NCBI GenBank assembly: GCA_045597045.1
Contig: JAZODN010000075.1
Coordinates: 1-28,252, forward strand
Reading direction: 5' to 3'
DNA: 28,252 nucleotides
DNA from: SIG588 sp045597045
GTDB lineage: Bacteria; Bacillota; Clostridia; Oscillospirales; Acutalibacteraceae
Every line of letters begins with the position of its first letter. The stretch's first letter is position 1. The position numbers and the translations under genes were made by a program. The notes under the pieces were generated by a model. That model was not told the origin of the DNA. It made no database searches and was given only the letters and a program-made list of their open reading frames with translations. Shown piece by piece: positions 6,690-13,697 of this stretch.

Positions 6690-7904
6690 ATGGATGCCAA
6701 AACCGTTGGTAACACCATTGCCTCGCTCCGACGACGGGCAGGCATTACCCAATCGGCACTGGCCACCGCGCTGAACATTAGCGACAAAGCGGTCAGCCGT
6801 TGGGAAAGTGGGCAAGGATTCCCCGAGATCACGCAATTCCCGGCACTGGCTGCCCTGTTCGGTGTGTCGGTGGACTATTTGATGACAGGTGAGCGCAAAG
6901 GGATCGTGCTCGCCGGTAACATCTTGACAGACACGGTCAAGAACATTGAAAGTTATCCTGAGATCGGCATGCTCAGCAGCATCACCGGTGTGTCGCAGGC
7001 GGTGGGCGGCTGTGTGCCGAACACGGCGATCGACATCGCGAAGATCGACCGCAGCGTACCGCTGACCGCAATCGGCTGTGTCGGCAACGATGCTGCCGGG
7101 CGATATGTAACCGAGCAAATGCAAAATCACGGCATCAACACCGAACACATCACCGTACTGTCGGACGCACCCACCAGTTTCAGTGACGTGATGAGCCTGC
7201 CGACAGGTGAGCGCACCTTTTTCCACGCACGCGGTGCCAACGCCCGTTTCTCGCCCGAACATATCGACACGGCCGCCCTCAACGGCAGCATGCTCCACAT
7301 CGGCTACATCCTGTTGTTGGATGAATTCGATAAAGAAGATACCGAATACGGCACCGTCATGGCACGTTTTCTGCACGATGTGCAAGAGCGCGGCATCGCC
7401 ACCTCCATCGACGTTGTAAGCGATAACGACGGCAACTACAAAAAGACCATCGTGCCGGCGCTCAAATATTGTAACTACGCCATTATGAACGAGATTGAAT
7501 GCTGCAGCATCGACGGTTATGAGGCCTGCGATGCCGACGGCCGCCCGATTGTGGAAAACATTCGCACCGCCATGGAAAAACTGGCCGCTTACGGCGTGAA
7601 GGAAAAAGTGATTGTGCACTGCAAGCAGGCCGGCTTCTGTCTGGACGTGGCAAGCGGCGCCTTCACCGTTGTGCCGTCGCTCAAGATTCCGCCCGAAGAG
7701 ATCCGCGGCAGTGTGGGCGCCGGCGACGCCTACTGCGCCGGCTGTCTCTACGGCTTATACAACGGCTATACAGATGAAGAACTGCTGCGTTTCGCCTCTG
7801 CCGCCGCGGCTTGTAACCTGTTTGCCGGCAACTCGGTAGACGGCATGCGCCCCAAAAACGAAATTCTGAAAATGGAAGAAAAATACGGGAGGGTTACACT
7901 ATGA
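6690..7904 (+). CDS. XRE-type HTH domain fused to a PfkB/ribokinase-family sugar kinase
   Basis: 404 residues in two parts. Residues ~8-62 form an XRE/Cro helix-turn-helix (IASLRRRAGITQSALATALN, then SDKAVSRWESGQGFPE and SVDYLMTGERK). Residues ~72-400 are a complete PfkB kinase: GNILTDTVK start, GGCVPNTAID substrate loop, TAIGCVGND, and a C-terminal GSVGAGDAYCAG motif with the catalytic base at D346. The predicted reaction is ATP-dependent phosphorylation of a ketose; with the class II aldolase downstream, a C1 phosphate is the economical guess. The HTH suggests that the enzyme senses its sugar and acts on DNA. A GGACGGG site precedes ATG 6690, and the stop overlaps the next gene (ATGA), so the four genes are one operon. 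Fusions of this kind exist in Clostridia databases as far as I recall; the function here is inferred. Confidence 0.88.
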   Translation: MDAKTVGNTIASLRRRAGITQSALATALNISDKAVSRWESGQGFPEITQFPALAALFGVSVDYLMTGERKGIVLAGNILTDTVKNIESYPEIGMLSSITGVSQAVGGCVPNTAIDIAKIDRSVPLTAIGCVGNDAAGRYVTEQMQNHGINTEHITVLSDAPTSFSDVMSLPTGERTFFHARGANARFSPEHIDTAALNGSMLHIGYILLLDEFDKEDTEYGTVMARFLHDVQERGIATSIDVVSDNDGNYKKTIVPALKYCNYAIMNEIECCSIDGYEACDADGRPIVENIRTAMEKLAAYGVKEKVIVHCKQAGFCLDVASGAFTVVPSLKIPPEEIRGSVGAGDAYCAGCLYGLYNGYTDEELLRFASAAAACNLFAGNSVDGMRPKNEILKMEEKYGRVTL

Positions 7905-8437
7905 AACAGGCAACCTACGACGCACAAGTCAAAAAAGCACTGGAATACTATGCCAAAGCGGGCATCGTACTGACCGAAGAGGAAAAACGCGCCATCGAGG
8001 TGGCGGATTTCGGTTTGGATATGGTGGAAGAATTGGGGCTGCAGCTGCTCGTCTACATTAACACCGAGCGTGTGTGTGCCAAAGAAATGGTGCTCACCCC
8101 CTATCAGACCTGTCCCGAGCATAAGCACGTGCCGAGCTACGGTATGGACGGCAAAGAAGAAACCTTCCGTTGCCGCTGGGGCAAGGTGTACCTCTATGTC
8201 ACCGGCGAGGGAAAAAAGGAAGATATTCAAGGAAAACTGCCCCCTTCGGACGTCACCGTCTTCCACGAGGTCGTGCTGAATCCGGGCGAGCAATACACCA
8301 TCTATCCCGAAACGTGGCACTGGTTCCAGGCCGGTCCCGAAGGCGCCGTTGTTTCGGAGTTTTCCACCCGCAGCACCGACGAGACCGACGTATTCACCGA
8401 CACTCGCCTTGTGCGAGCACCTGAAATTGAGGAGTAA
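7901..8437 (+). CDS. D-lyxose ketol-isomerase-family cupin
   Basis: 178 residues matching the length and motifs of the D-lyxose isomerase family. A cupin metal site is visible: H74-x-H76 in CPEHKHVP, E86/E87 in GKEETFR, and H140 in YPETWHWFQAG, equivalent to the His/His/Glu/His manganese ligands of this family. Members interconvert D-lyxose and D-xylulose and often D-mannose and D-fructose; some cupin isomerases near this family act on other hexose-like sugars, so the substrate is open. The start overlaps the kinase stop by 4 nt, with GGGAGGG upstream. It should supply the ketose that the adjacent kinase phosphorylates. Confidence 0.88.
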   Translation: MKQATYDAQVKKALEYYAKAGIVLTEEEKRAIEVADFGLDMVEELGLQLLVYINTERVCAKEMVLTPYQTCPEHKHVPSYGMDGKEETFRCRWGKVYLYVTGEGKKEDIQGKLPPSDVTVFHEVVLNPGEQYTIYPETWHWFQAGPEGAVVSEFSTRSTDETDVFTDTRLVRAPEIEE

Positions 8438-8442
8438 TTGCT

Positions 8443-9279
8443 ATGTTAGTTAATTTGAACGATGTTTTGAAAGATGCCCAAAAGAATCACTACGGTGTCG
8501 GCCTGTTCAACACCACCGATACCGATATGCTGGAAGCCGCCATTTCTGCGGCAGAAGAGCTGCGCTCCCCCATCGTCATCGGCACGGCGGAAGTGCTGCT
8601 GCCGGCAGGCGAACTCAAGCTCATCGCTCCGTCCATCATCGCGGCGGCCAAGCGCGCCACCGTGCCGGTGGTGGTGCATTATGACCACGGTCTCACCTTT
8701 GACCGTTGCATTGAGGCGCTGAAGCTCGGCTTCTCCAGCATCATGTTCGACGGCTCGGCCGGCGATCCTGCCAAGAACTTCGAAAACACGCGTGAAATGG
8801 TAAAGATCGCCCATGCGATGGGGGTCACGGTGGAAGGCGAGATCGGCCACGTGGGCCAGGCCGATACCGGCGACAACGAAACCTCCGATCAATACACCAC
8901 CCCGGCCGAAGCGGTGGAGTTTGTGCGTGAAACGGGTGTGGATGCACTGGCGATCGCCATCGGCACCGCCCACGGCGCCTACAAATCCAAACCGAAGCTG
9001 GATATCGGCCGTCTGAAAGAGATCCGCGCGGCACTGGATACGCCGCTGGTGCTGCACGGCGGTTCCGGCCTTTCGGATGACGATTTCCGCAACACCATCC
9101 GCGAAGGCATTGCCAAAGTCAACATCTTCACCGACTTGTGCGTGGCCGGCAACACCGCCATGCAGCAGGGCCTGGCAGAAGGCCTCGCCTATCTTGACAT
9201 CCGCAACCGCAAGGTCGAACTCATTAAGCAAACGGTGATGGAAAAGATCCGCCTGTTCGGCTCCGACGGCAAATATTAA
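8443..9279 (+). CDS. Class II (zinc) ketose-bisphosphate/ketose-1-phosphate aldolase
   Basis: 278 residues, typical of the FbaA/GatY/KbaY family. The motif VVVHYDHG holds the catalytic Asp (D81) and a zinc His (H82); further zinc ligands lie in GTAHG (H177) and LHGGSG (H205). VEGEIGHVGQ and the phosphate-binding GGSG and AKVNIFTD segments are intact. The enzyme should split a ketose phosphate into dihydroxyacetone phosphate and an aldehyde. It lies 5 bp after the isomerase gene, with a GAGGAG site overlapping that stop region. With a single kinase in the operon, a ketose-1-phosphate substrate (giving glycolaldehyde or glyceraldehyde) fits better than a bisphosphate. That is inference. Confidence 0.9.
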   Translation: MLVNLNDVLKDAQKNHYGVGLFNTTDTDMLEAAISAAEELRSPIVIGTAEVLLPAGELKLIAPSIIAAAKRATVPVVVHYDHGLTFDRCIEALKLGFSSIMFDGSAGDPAKNFENTREMVKIAHAMGVTVEGEIGHVGQADTGDNETSDQYTTPAEAVEFVRETGVDALAIAIGTAHGAYKSKPKLDIGRLKEIRAALDTPLVLHGGSGLSDDDFRNTIREGIAKVNIFTDLCVAGNTAMQQGLAEGLAYLDIRNRKVELIKQTVMEKIRLFGSDGKY

Positions 9280-9293
9280 GGAGGTTCGCGTTC

Positions 9294-10172
9294 ATGCTGT
9301 ATACCATTGAAAACGAATGCGTACAGGTGCAGGTCAACTCGCTCGGTGCGGAACTGTGGTCTGTTAAAACCAAGGCAGACGGCTGCGAATACATTTGGCA
9401 GGGCAATGAAGCCTATTGGATGGGCCGCGCTTATAACCTCTTCCCCATCTGCGGCCGCTTGTTCGACGGGAAGTACACCTACAAAGGCGAAACCTACGAA
9501 ATGAAGCTGCACGGCTTTTTGCGCAACGCCGAAACGCACCTTGTGGAGCAAACCGAAAATTCGCTGGCGTTTGAACTGACCGAAACCGCCGAAACGCTGG
9601 CACAGTATCCCTTCCGCTTTCGCATTGTGATCGGTTATGAACTGGAAGAGCAAACGCTGCACCACACCTTCCACGTCGAAAACACCGATACGAAAGATCT
9701 CATCTTCTCTGTCGGTGGGCACCCCGGCTTCAACGTGCCGCTGACCAAGAGCGAATCCTTTGAGGATTATTTTGTGGAATTCGATTCGGATAAACAGCCG
9801 CAGTTGGTGGTGATGAGCGACACCTGCTTCGACACCGGCTATCGCCGTCCCTTCCCCCTGGAAGAAAGCGGCCGCCTGCCGCTGCGCCACGATCTGTTCA
9901 ATGTGGACGCCATCTTCCTCACTTATATGAGCGACGGCATCACCCTGCGTTCCAAAAAGAGCGACAAGTTCGTGCATCTCTATTACCCCGAAATGAACGC
10001 ATTGGGTCTGTGGCACAAACCGCGCACCGATGCGCCGTACCTCTGCATTGAACCGTGGTACAGCCTCCCGTCCTACGACGGCGAAGTGGACGATCTCGAG
10101 CAAAAGCAACTGATGGTACATTTGGCTCCCGGCTGTATCTACGAAAACACCTATAACATCACGGTGGGGTAA
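9294..10172 (+). CDS. Aldose 1-epimerase-family protein (LacX-like mutarotase)
   Basis: 292 residues of the galactose-mutarotase-like beta-sandwich fold, closest in character to LacX. Visible family segments are NSLGAELWSVK, EYIWQG, YNLFPICGRL, KLHGFLRNAE (active-site His), GGHPGFNVPL and CIEPWYSLP (active-site Glu). It should interconvert alpha and beta anomers of the aldose that enters the isomerase step. AAGGAGG lies 9 nt before ATG 9294, 14 bp after the aldolase stop. It is the last gene of the operon, closed by the hairpin at 10242-10282. Confidence 0.87.
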   Translation: MLYTIENECVQVQVNSLGAELWSVKTKADGCEYIWQGNEAYWMGRAYNLFPICGRLFDGKYTYKGETYEMKLHGFLRNAETHLVEQTENSLAFELTETAETLAQYPFRFRIVIGYELEEQTLHHTFHVENTDTKDLIFSVGGHPGFNVPLTKSESFEDYFVEFDSDKQPQLVVMSDTCFDTGYRRPFPLEESGRLPLRHDLFNVDAIFLTYMSDGITLRSKKSDKFVHLYYPEMNALGLWHKPRTDAPYLCIEPWYSLPSYDGEVDDLEQKQLMVHLAPGCIYENTYNITVG

Positions 10173-10241
10173 TTCCCACTCCCGGCGGCAAGCTCCGGTT
10201 TCTGCCGCCCAAAACCGCGCATGCTACATGTGCTCAAAAAC

Positions 10242-10282
10242 ACAGCACCCCATCCTCCGTCCTTCGGAGAATGGGGTGCTGT
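10242..10282. terminator. Bidirectional rho-independent terminator
   Basis: Stem CAGCACCCCAT...CTCCG pairs with CGGAG...ATGGGGTGCTG (one mismatch), with TTTT after it on the plus strand and TGTGTTTTT after it on the minus strand. It separates the convergent mutarotase and lipoprotein genes. Confidence 0.85.
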
Positions 10283-10303
10283 TTTCATATTATTCGCTTG
10301 CTA

Positions 10304-11722
10304 TCAGTTGGTGTTCAGCAGCTTCACAATGTAGTTGCCGCCTTCTTTGATAACGTTATATGCATAATCTTTTACATCCGAGAACCCTTCGCCCTCGGCA
10401 ATGGAAATCGTGCTGGCCGTACCGGCCGCCAACACGGTGTTGGAATCGGCATCATACAACTTCCAGCTGATATAGCAACGGTCACTCTGTCCGGCACCGC
10501 GGGAATCGTACGTCTTGCGACCGTCGAAATAGATGTAGAAGGTGGAACCACTTGCCTCAAATCGCACGTCGGTCACCGAGCATCTGGTGGTATGTTTGTT
10601 GGAAGAATATCCACCCTCATAGGACAGCGAACGCGGCAGATCTCCTTCCAGCGTGAAAGTGCAGCCGTTCCACTTATCCTCCTCCGGCTCTTCCACCACC
10701 GGCGGCTCGCTAAGCGGCAAAGTAAAGGTCGCTTCTTGGTCTTCAATTTCCATAAACACCGTGATTTGTTCGCTGGCGTTGTTCAGCGCAACCGCAAGAG
10801 AGAAAGAGCCGCTGCCGCCAACCAAGACATTTCCTGCTTCCTTATCGTGATCACACGAGTTGGTGAAGAAGAGATTATCCGCTTCTTCTCCTGCTTGGTC
10901 ATACGGATCAAAGCACCATTTATCCACATTCAACTTGTCTGCAGCGCCCAAATTCTTCACCGTATATTCCAGGATTGCAGCAGCCTGTGCCTCCGCAAAA
11001 AACGAACTCTCTTCACACAAATTATGCTTATACGCCGCCGTGATGGTGAATTCAAACATACCCGGCACTGACCAGGTCTGCCCCAACTGGAAGGTCGGTT
11101 TGTAATTTTCATCCTTGTCACCGCAACGGGTGCAAGCCCCTTCGCTGTAACTGTGCCCAAGTGCATTTTGACCGTAGGCGTAGCAACGGTTACATATCGC
11201 ACTCTCTTCGCAGGAAGGGCCGTTCCAATCGTGCCCCAGCGCCGGACTTCCGGCGGCACCGCAATAGATGCAATACGAGGCTTCCTCACACGTTTCGGTG
11301 GTCCACCAATGCCCACATTCCGTCTTGGCCGTGGTAGCAGTGGTGGTTTTCTTCGTCGTAGTAGCAGTAGTGGTTTTCTTCGTTGTGGTAGCAGTAGTGG
11401 TTTTCTTCGTCGTGGTGGTAGTCGTCGGCTTCTTGGTGGTAGTCGTCGACTTCTTGGTAGTGGTTTTCTTCGTTGTGGTTGTGGTCTTCTTTTTCTTTGT
11501 TGTGGTGGTTTCTTCCTCCGTTGTGGTGGTTTCCTCCTCCGTTGTGGTGGTCGGCTCCATCGTCGTGGTAGTTGTCTCCACCGTGGTGGTCGTGGTGGGC
11601 GCCACCGTTGTGGTGGTCGGTTTCGTAGCAACATCGGCACTCTCGCCGCCATCCTCACCGCAACCGACAAAGCTCAGCAGCAAGCAGCAGGCTAACAGCC
11701 CACACATCCATTTCTTAAGCAT
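10304..11722 (-). CDS. Thr-rich repeat surface lipoprotein with Cys-rich repeats and C-terminal beta domains
   Basis: 472 residues from ATG 11722, chosen because GAGGAGG lies 7 nt upstream; in-frame ATGs at 11728 and 11761 are badly placed. Residues 1-20 are a lipoprotein signal ending FVGC (lipid Cys21). Residues ~33-134 are a Thr-rich linker, acidic first (TTTTEEE repeats) and then basic (TTTKK repeats). Residues ~135-205 hold three Cys-rich units ending in LGH or a CxxCG pair, like the zinc-ribbon-like ALGH repeats common on Clostridia surface proteins. The rest resembles extracellular beta-sandwich domains of the DUF4352 type, then a second unrecognised one. Probably a wall-spanning lipoprotein; function unknown. 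The promoter is a perfect consensus covered by XRE-type operators. Confidence 0.75.
   Translation of the reverse strand: MLKKWMCGLLACCLLLSFVGCGEDGGESADVATKPTTTTVAPTTTTTVETTTTTMEPTTTTEEETTTTEEETTTTKKKKTTTTTKKTTTKKSTTTTKKPTTTTTTKKTTTATTTKKTTTATTTKKTTTATTAKTECGHWWTTETCEEASYCIYCGAAGSPALGHDWNGPSCEESAICNRCYAYGQNALGHSYSEGACTRCGDKDENYKPTFQLGQTWSVPGMFEFTITAAYKHNLCEESSFFAEAQAAAILEYTVKNLGAADKLNVDKWCFDPYDQAGEEADNLFFTNSCDHDKEAGNVLVGGSGSFSLAVALNNASEQITVFMEIEDQEATFTLPLSEPPVVEEPEEDKWNGCTFTLEGDLPRSLSYEGGYSSNKHTTRCSVTDVRFEASGSTFYIYFDGRKTYDSRGAGQSDRCYISWKLYDADSNTVLAAGTASTISIAEGEGFSDVKDYAYNVIKEGGNYIVKLLNTN
11334..11414. repeat. Three tandem 27-bp coding repeats
   Basis: Near-identical 27-bp units at 11334-11360, 11361-11387 and 11388-11414 encode the 9-residue unit KKTTTATTT in the lipoprotein linker. 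Because the unit length is a multiple of three, gain or loss would change linker length without a frameshift. Confidence 0.9.
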
Positions 11723-11744
11723 GATCATTCCTCCTCTTTTTTTT

Positions 11745-11756
11745 GGGGGTACCCCC
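11745..11756. repeat. 12-bp perfect palindrome in the lipoprotein leader
   Basis: GGGGGTACCCCC lies in the predicted 5' leader of the lipoprotein mRNA, just upstream of its ribosome binding site. It has no loop of its own, so it may simply be a chance GC palindrome or a protein site. Confidence 0.4.
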
Positions 11757-11798
11757 ATCAACGTGAATTGACAGACTACACAATTTCCACGTCGATTC

Positions 11799-11815
11799 TA
11801 GACAGATTTTGTCTA
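11799..11815. promoter_or_regulatory. Operator 1 for the XRE repressor (predicted)
   Basis: TAGACAGATTTTGTCTA, a perfect 6-5-6 palindrome. It covers the predicted transcription start of the minus-strand lipoprotein promoter. Confidence 0.7.
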
Positions 11816-11821
11816 AACGAA

Positions 11822-11850
11822 ATTATAGACCATTTTTGTCTATTTGTCAA
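11822..11850 (-). promoter_or_regulatory. Consensus sigma-A promoter of the lipoprotein gene
   Basis: On the minus strand TTGACA (11850-11845), exactly 17 nt, then TATAAT (11827-11822): a perfect consensus. Such a strong promoter next to three operators points to repression as the main control. Confidence 0.85.
11826..11842. promoter_or_regulatory. Operator 2 for the XRE repressor (predicted)
   Basis: TAGACCATTTTTGTCTA, the same 6-5-6 palindrome with one mismatch. It fills the spacer between the -35 and -10 of the lipoprotein promoter. Confidence 0.7.
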
Positions 11851-11864
11851 TAGATATTTTCTAT
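11836..11864 (+). promoter_or_regulatory. Possible promoter of the XRE gene
   Basis: TTGTCT (11836-11841), 17 nt, TTCTAT (11859-11864). It is imperfect, but its -10 is inside operator 3, as expected for an autoregulated repressor. Confidence 0.4.
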
Positions 11865-11867
11865 CTA
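11851..11867. promoter_or_regulatory. Operator 3 for the XRE repressor (predicted)
   Basis: TAGATATTTTCTATCTA, a perfect 6-5-6 palindrome related to operators 1 and 2. It abuts the lipoprotein -35 and overlaps the likely -10 of the XRE gene itself. Centres of the three sites are 27 and 25 bp apart. Confidence 0.65.
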
Positions 11868-11894
11868 AGGTAAACTATATTCGAGGTGGAAAAT

Positions 11895-12113
11895 ATGATG
11901 TTGACATTCGGAGAAAAAATCCGCAATCTGCGCGAAGACCGCGATTTGAGCCAAACGGAATTGGGGCTCGCTTTACACATGAGCCAACGTAAAATATCCT
12001 ATATCGAGCGCGACCGCTGCGAACCGAATCTGCAAGACATTGTGGCCTTTTGCCGCTTTTTCGACGTTTCAGCCGACGATTTGCTTGGTCTCCCCACCCC
12101 ACGTTGCAAATAA
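11895..12113 (+). CDS. Small XRE/Cro-family repressor
   Basis: A 72-residue protein that is almost entirely one helix-turn-helix domain: FGEKIRNLREDRDLSQTELG, then the recognition helix region MSQRKISYIERDRCEPN and FFDVSADDLLGL. The start is ATG 11895 after GAGGTGG; a GTG at 11886 overlaps that site and is rejected, and ATG 11898 is an alternative. With no second domain it should bind DNA as a dimer, matching the 17-bp palindromes just upstream. It is divergent from the lipoprotein gene, which it most likely represses together with itself. No phage genes are nearby. The inducing signal is not evident. Confidence 0.88.
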   Translation: MMLTFGEKIRNLREDRDLSQTELGLALHMSQRKISYIERDRCEPNLQDIVAFCRFFDVSADDLLGLPTPRCK

Positions 12114-12162
12114 TCACGGTTCGGCACGTTGGGAGCCCCCTGCCGCCCTGCTTTATGCTATA

Positions 12163-12201
12163 GAAATCCCCCCGTTCTCTTGCGGAGAACGGGGGGATTT
12201 C
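12163..12201. terminator. Long perfect hairpin between convergent genes
   Basis: A 17-bp perfect stem (GAAATCCCCCCGTTCTC and its complement) with a 5-nt loop. No U-run follows directly on either strand, so it is a likely but not classical terminator for the XRE and GH4 genes. Confidence 0.6.
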
Positions 12202-12231
12202 GGATAATGCGTAAGAAAATGTATTTTTTCG

Positions 12232-13575
12232 TCAAATATATTCCTTCATAAATCCGGCCGCTTGATGCGCTGCGATCAGATCGTCACACATAGCAACAAT
12301 ATCGTCAATGGAGAGTTCCGCCGCACAGCGCGGTTCCAGCATCGCCGCACGGTAAATATCTTCGCGCTTGTGGGTAACCGCCGCCTCAATGGTGGCAAGC
12401 TGGGTGTTGATGTTGGTCATGTTCATGCCGGCCAACGCCACCGGCAGGTCACCCACCACGGTGGGGTGAATGCCGCGTGCATCCACCAAACAAGGCACTT
12501 CCACGCACGCATCCTTCACCAAGTTGGTGATCAATCCACGGTTCAACACGTTGCCGCCGATCTTATACGGCTTATTGGTGATCATCGCCTCCATAATGTG
12601 CGAAGCATATTCATGGGTACGGGTGTGAGTGATCGCACCACCGGCAAACAGATCTTCTTTCTGCTGCTTCCAACTTGCAATCTGATTCACACAGCGGCGC
12701 GGATACTCATCCAGCGGAATGTTGTAACGCTCGATCAATTCAGGATACTTTGCCTTAATGTAGAAAGGATTATATTCTGCGTTATGCTCGCTGCTTTCGG
12801 TACAGTAGTAACCGAAGCGACGAATATAATCCAGACGCACCAGATCGCGATCGGGTAATTTCTCACCGGCATCCATGCGCGCGAACAACTCTGCCGTGCG
12901 GCGGCGAATTTCGGGATACAGATCGTTGCCGTCTTTATCGTAAATTTCAAGCAGCCAACCCATGTGGTTGATACCCGCGATCAAATCGCTGGTCTTATCC
13001 ACATACTCCGTCATACCCAAACTGTTCAGCACCGCATTGGCACACACCTGCACGCTGTGACACAAACCGACCGTCTTAATGGGGGTATACCGCTGCATGT
13101 AACCGGCCAGCATCGCCATGGGATTGGTATAGTTCAAGAACCATGCATTCGGGCACACCTCTGCCATGTCATCGGCAAAATCCATCAACACGGGAATGGT
13201 GCGCAACGCACGGAAGATACCGCCGATACCGAGCGTATCACCGATCGTCTGACGCAGGCCGTACTTCTTCGGCACCTCAAAATCAATCACGGTGCACGGC
13301 TCATACAAACCGACCTGAATGGCATCCACCACAAAATCCGCACCGCGCAGCGCCTCTTTGCGATTTTCCACGCCAAGATACGTCTTGACCTTCGCGCGGC
13401 CTTCATTGATGTTTTCGTTCAGACGGGTGATCATCAATTCGCTTTCTTCCAAACGGTCTTTGTCGATGTCATACAGCGCAATATCACAATCGTGCATCAC
13501 GTCAGAGAGCATGCAGTCGCCCAACACGTTTTTGGCAAACACGGTACTGCCGGCACCCATAAATGTAATTTTCAT
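12232..13575 (-). CDS. GH4 family NAD- and metal-dependent glycosidase (MelA-like alpha-galactosidase)
   Basis: 447 residues from ATG 13575, with AAGGAG 9 nt upstream; the longer in-frame version to 13656 lacks a site. The N-terminal NAD motif is ITFMGAGSTVF. NYTNPMAM, GLCHSVQ (C172, H173) and GINHMGW (H204) supply the metal and catalytic residues of the GH4 redox-elimination mechanism. The CHSV type is that of MelA-like alpha-galactosidases and LplD-like alpha-galacturonidases. Unlike the phospho-glycosidases of GH4, these normally act on unphosphorylated sugars; alpha-galactosides are the likeliest substrate, galacturonides the alternative. Cytoplasmic. It is divergent from an AraC regulator of the kind that controls raffinose/melibiose genes. 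No permease is adjacent, so uptake must be encoded elsewhere. Confidence 0.88.
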   Translation of the reverse strand: MKITFMGAGSTVFAKNVLGDCMLSDVMHDCDIALYDIDKDRLEESELMITRLNENINEGRAKVKTYLGVENRKEALRGADFVVDAIQVGLYEPCTVIDFEVPKKYGLRQTIGDTLGIGGIFRALRTIPVLMDFADDMAEVCPNAWFLNYTNPMAMLAGYMQRYTPIKTVGLCHSVQVCANAVLNSLGMTEYVDKTSDLIAGINHMGWLLEIYDKDGNDLYPEIRRRTAELFARMDAGEKLPDRDLVRLDYIRRFGYYCTESSEHNAEYNPFYIKAKYPELIERYNIPLDEYPRRCVNQIASWKQQKEDLFAGGAITHTRTHEYASHIMEAMITNKPYKIGGNVLNRGLITNLVKDACVEVPCLVDARGIHPTVVGDLPVALAGMNMTNINTQLATIEAAVTHKREDIYRAAMLEPRCAAELSIDDIVAMCDDLIAAHQAAGFMKEYI

Positions 13576-13605
13576 AGCATAGCACTCCTTCCAAACTGTA
13601 CTCTC

Positions 13606-13634
13606 AGTATACCGAAGTCCGCCTGTCGCGTCTA
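13606..13634 (-). promoter_or_regulatory. Sigma-A promoter of the GH4 gene
   Basis: On the minus strand TAGACG (13634-13629), 17 nt, TATACT (13611-13606), ~30 nt ahead of the start codon. The -35 is only 4/6, leaving room for activation. Confidence 0.5.
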
Positions 13635-13645
13635 TGCGAAAATGC

Positions 13646-13674
13646 TTGCAAAACATGTGAAAATGTGATATTCT
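13646..13674 (+). promoter_or_regulatory. Sigma-A promoter of the AraC regulator next to GH4
   Basis: TTGCAA (13646-13651), 17 nt, TATTCT (13669-13674). The spacer contains GCAAAACATGTGAAAAT-like sequence (13648-13664), close to the motif at 5645-5661 upstream of the other AraC gene. Confidence 0.55.
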
Positions 13675-13697
13675 ACTTTCCGAAAGGCGGCGGTATT

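Noticed and set aside
6648..7619. Minus-strand frame of 323 codons opposite the HTH-kinase
   Set aside because: Antisense of a protein with complete HTH and PfkB motifs; no site or family match of its own.
10184..10209. Small GGCGGCA/TGCCGCC hairpin after the mutarotase stop
   Set aside because: The stem is only 7 bp and lacks a U-run; the strong terminator 33 nt downstream explains the end of the transcript.
11334..11414. Short regular repeats that might be a CRISPR array
   Set aside because: The units are directly adjacent without spacers and lie in frame inside a coding sequence; no cas genes are nearby.
11268..11771. Plus-strand frame encoding a Val/Phe-rich 'membrane' protein
   Set aside because: The hydrophobic run is the complement of the Thr/Lys codon repeats of the lipoprotein; it has no start signal.
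11799..12113. Prophage or conjugative-element immunity region
   Set aside because: The repressor and operators resemble one, but no integrase, replication, structural or mobilisation gene is in the window.
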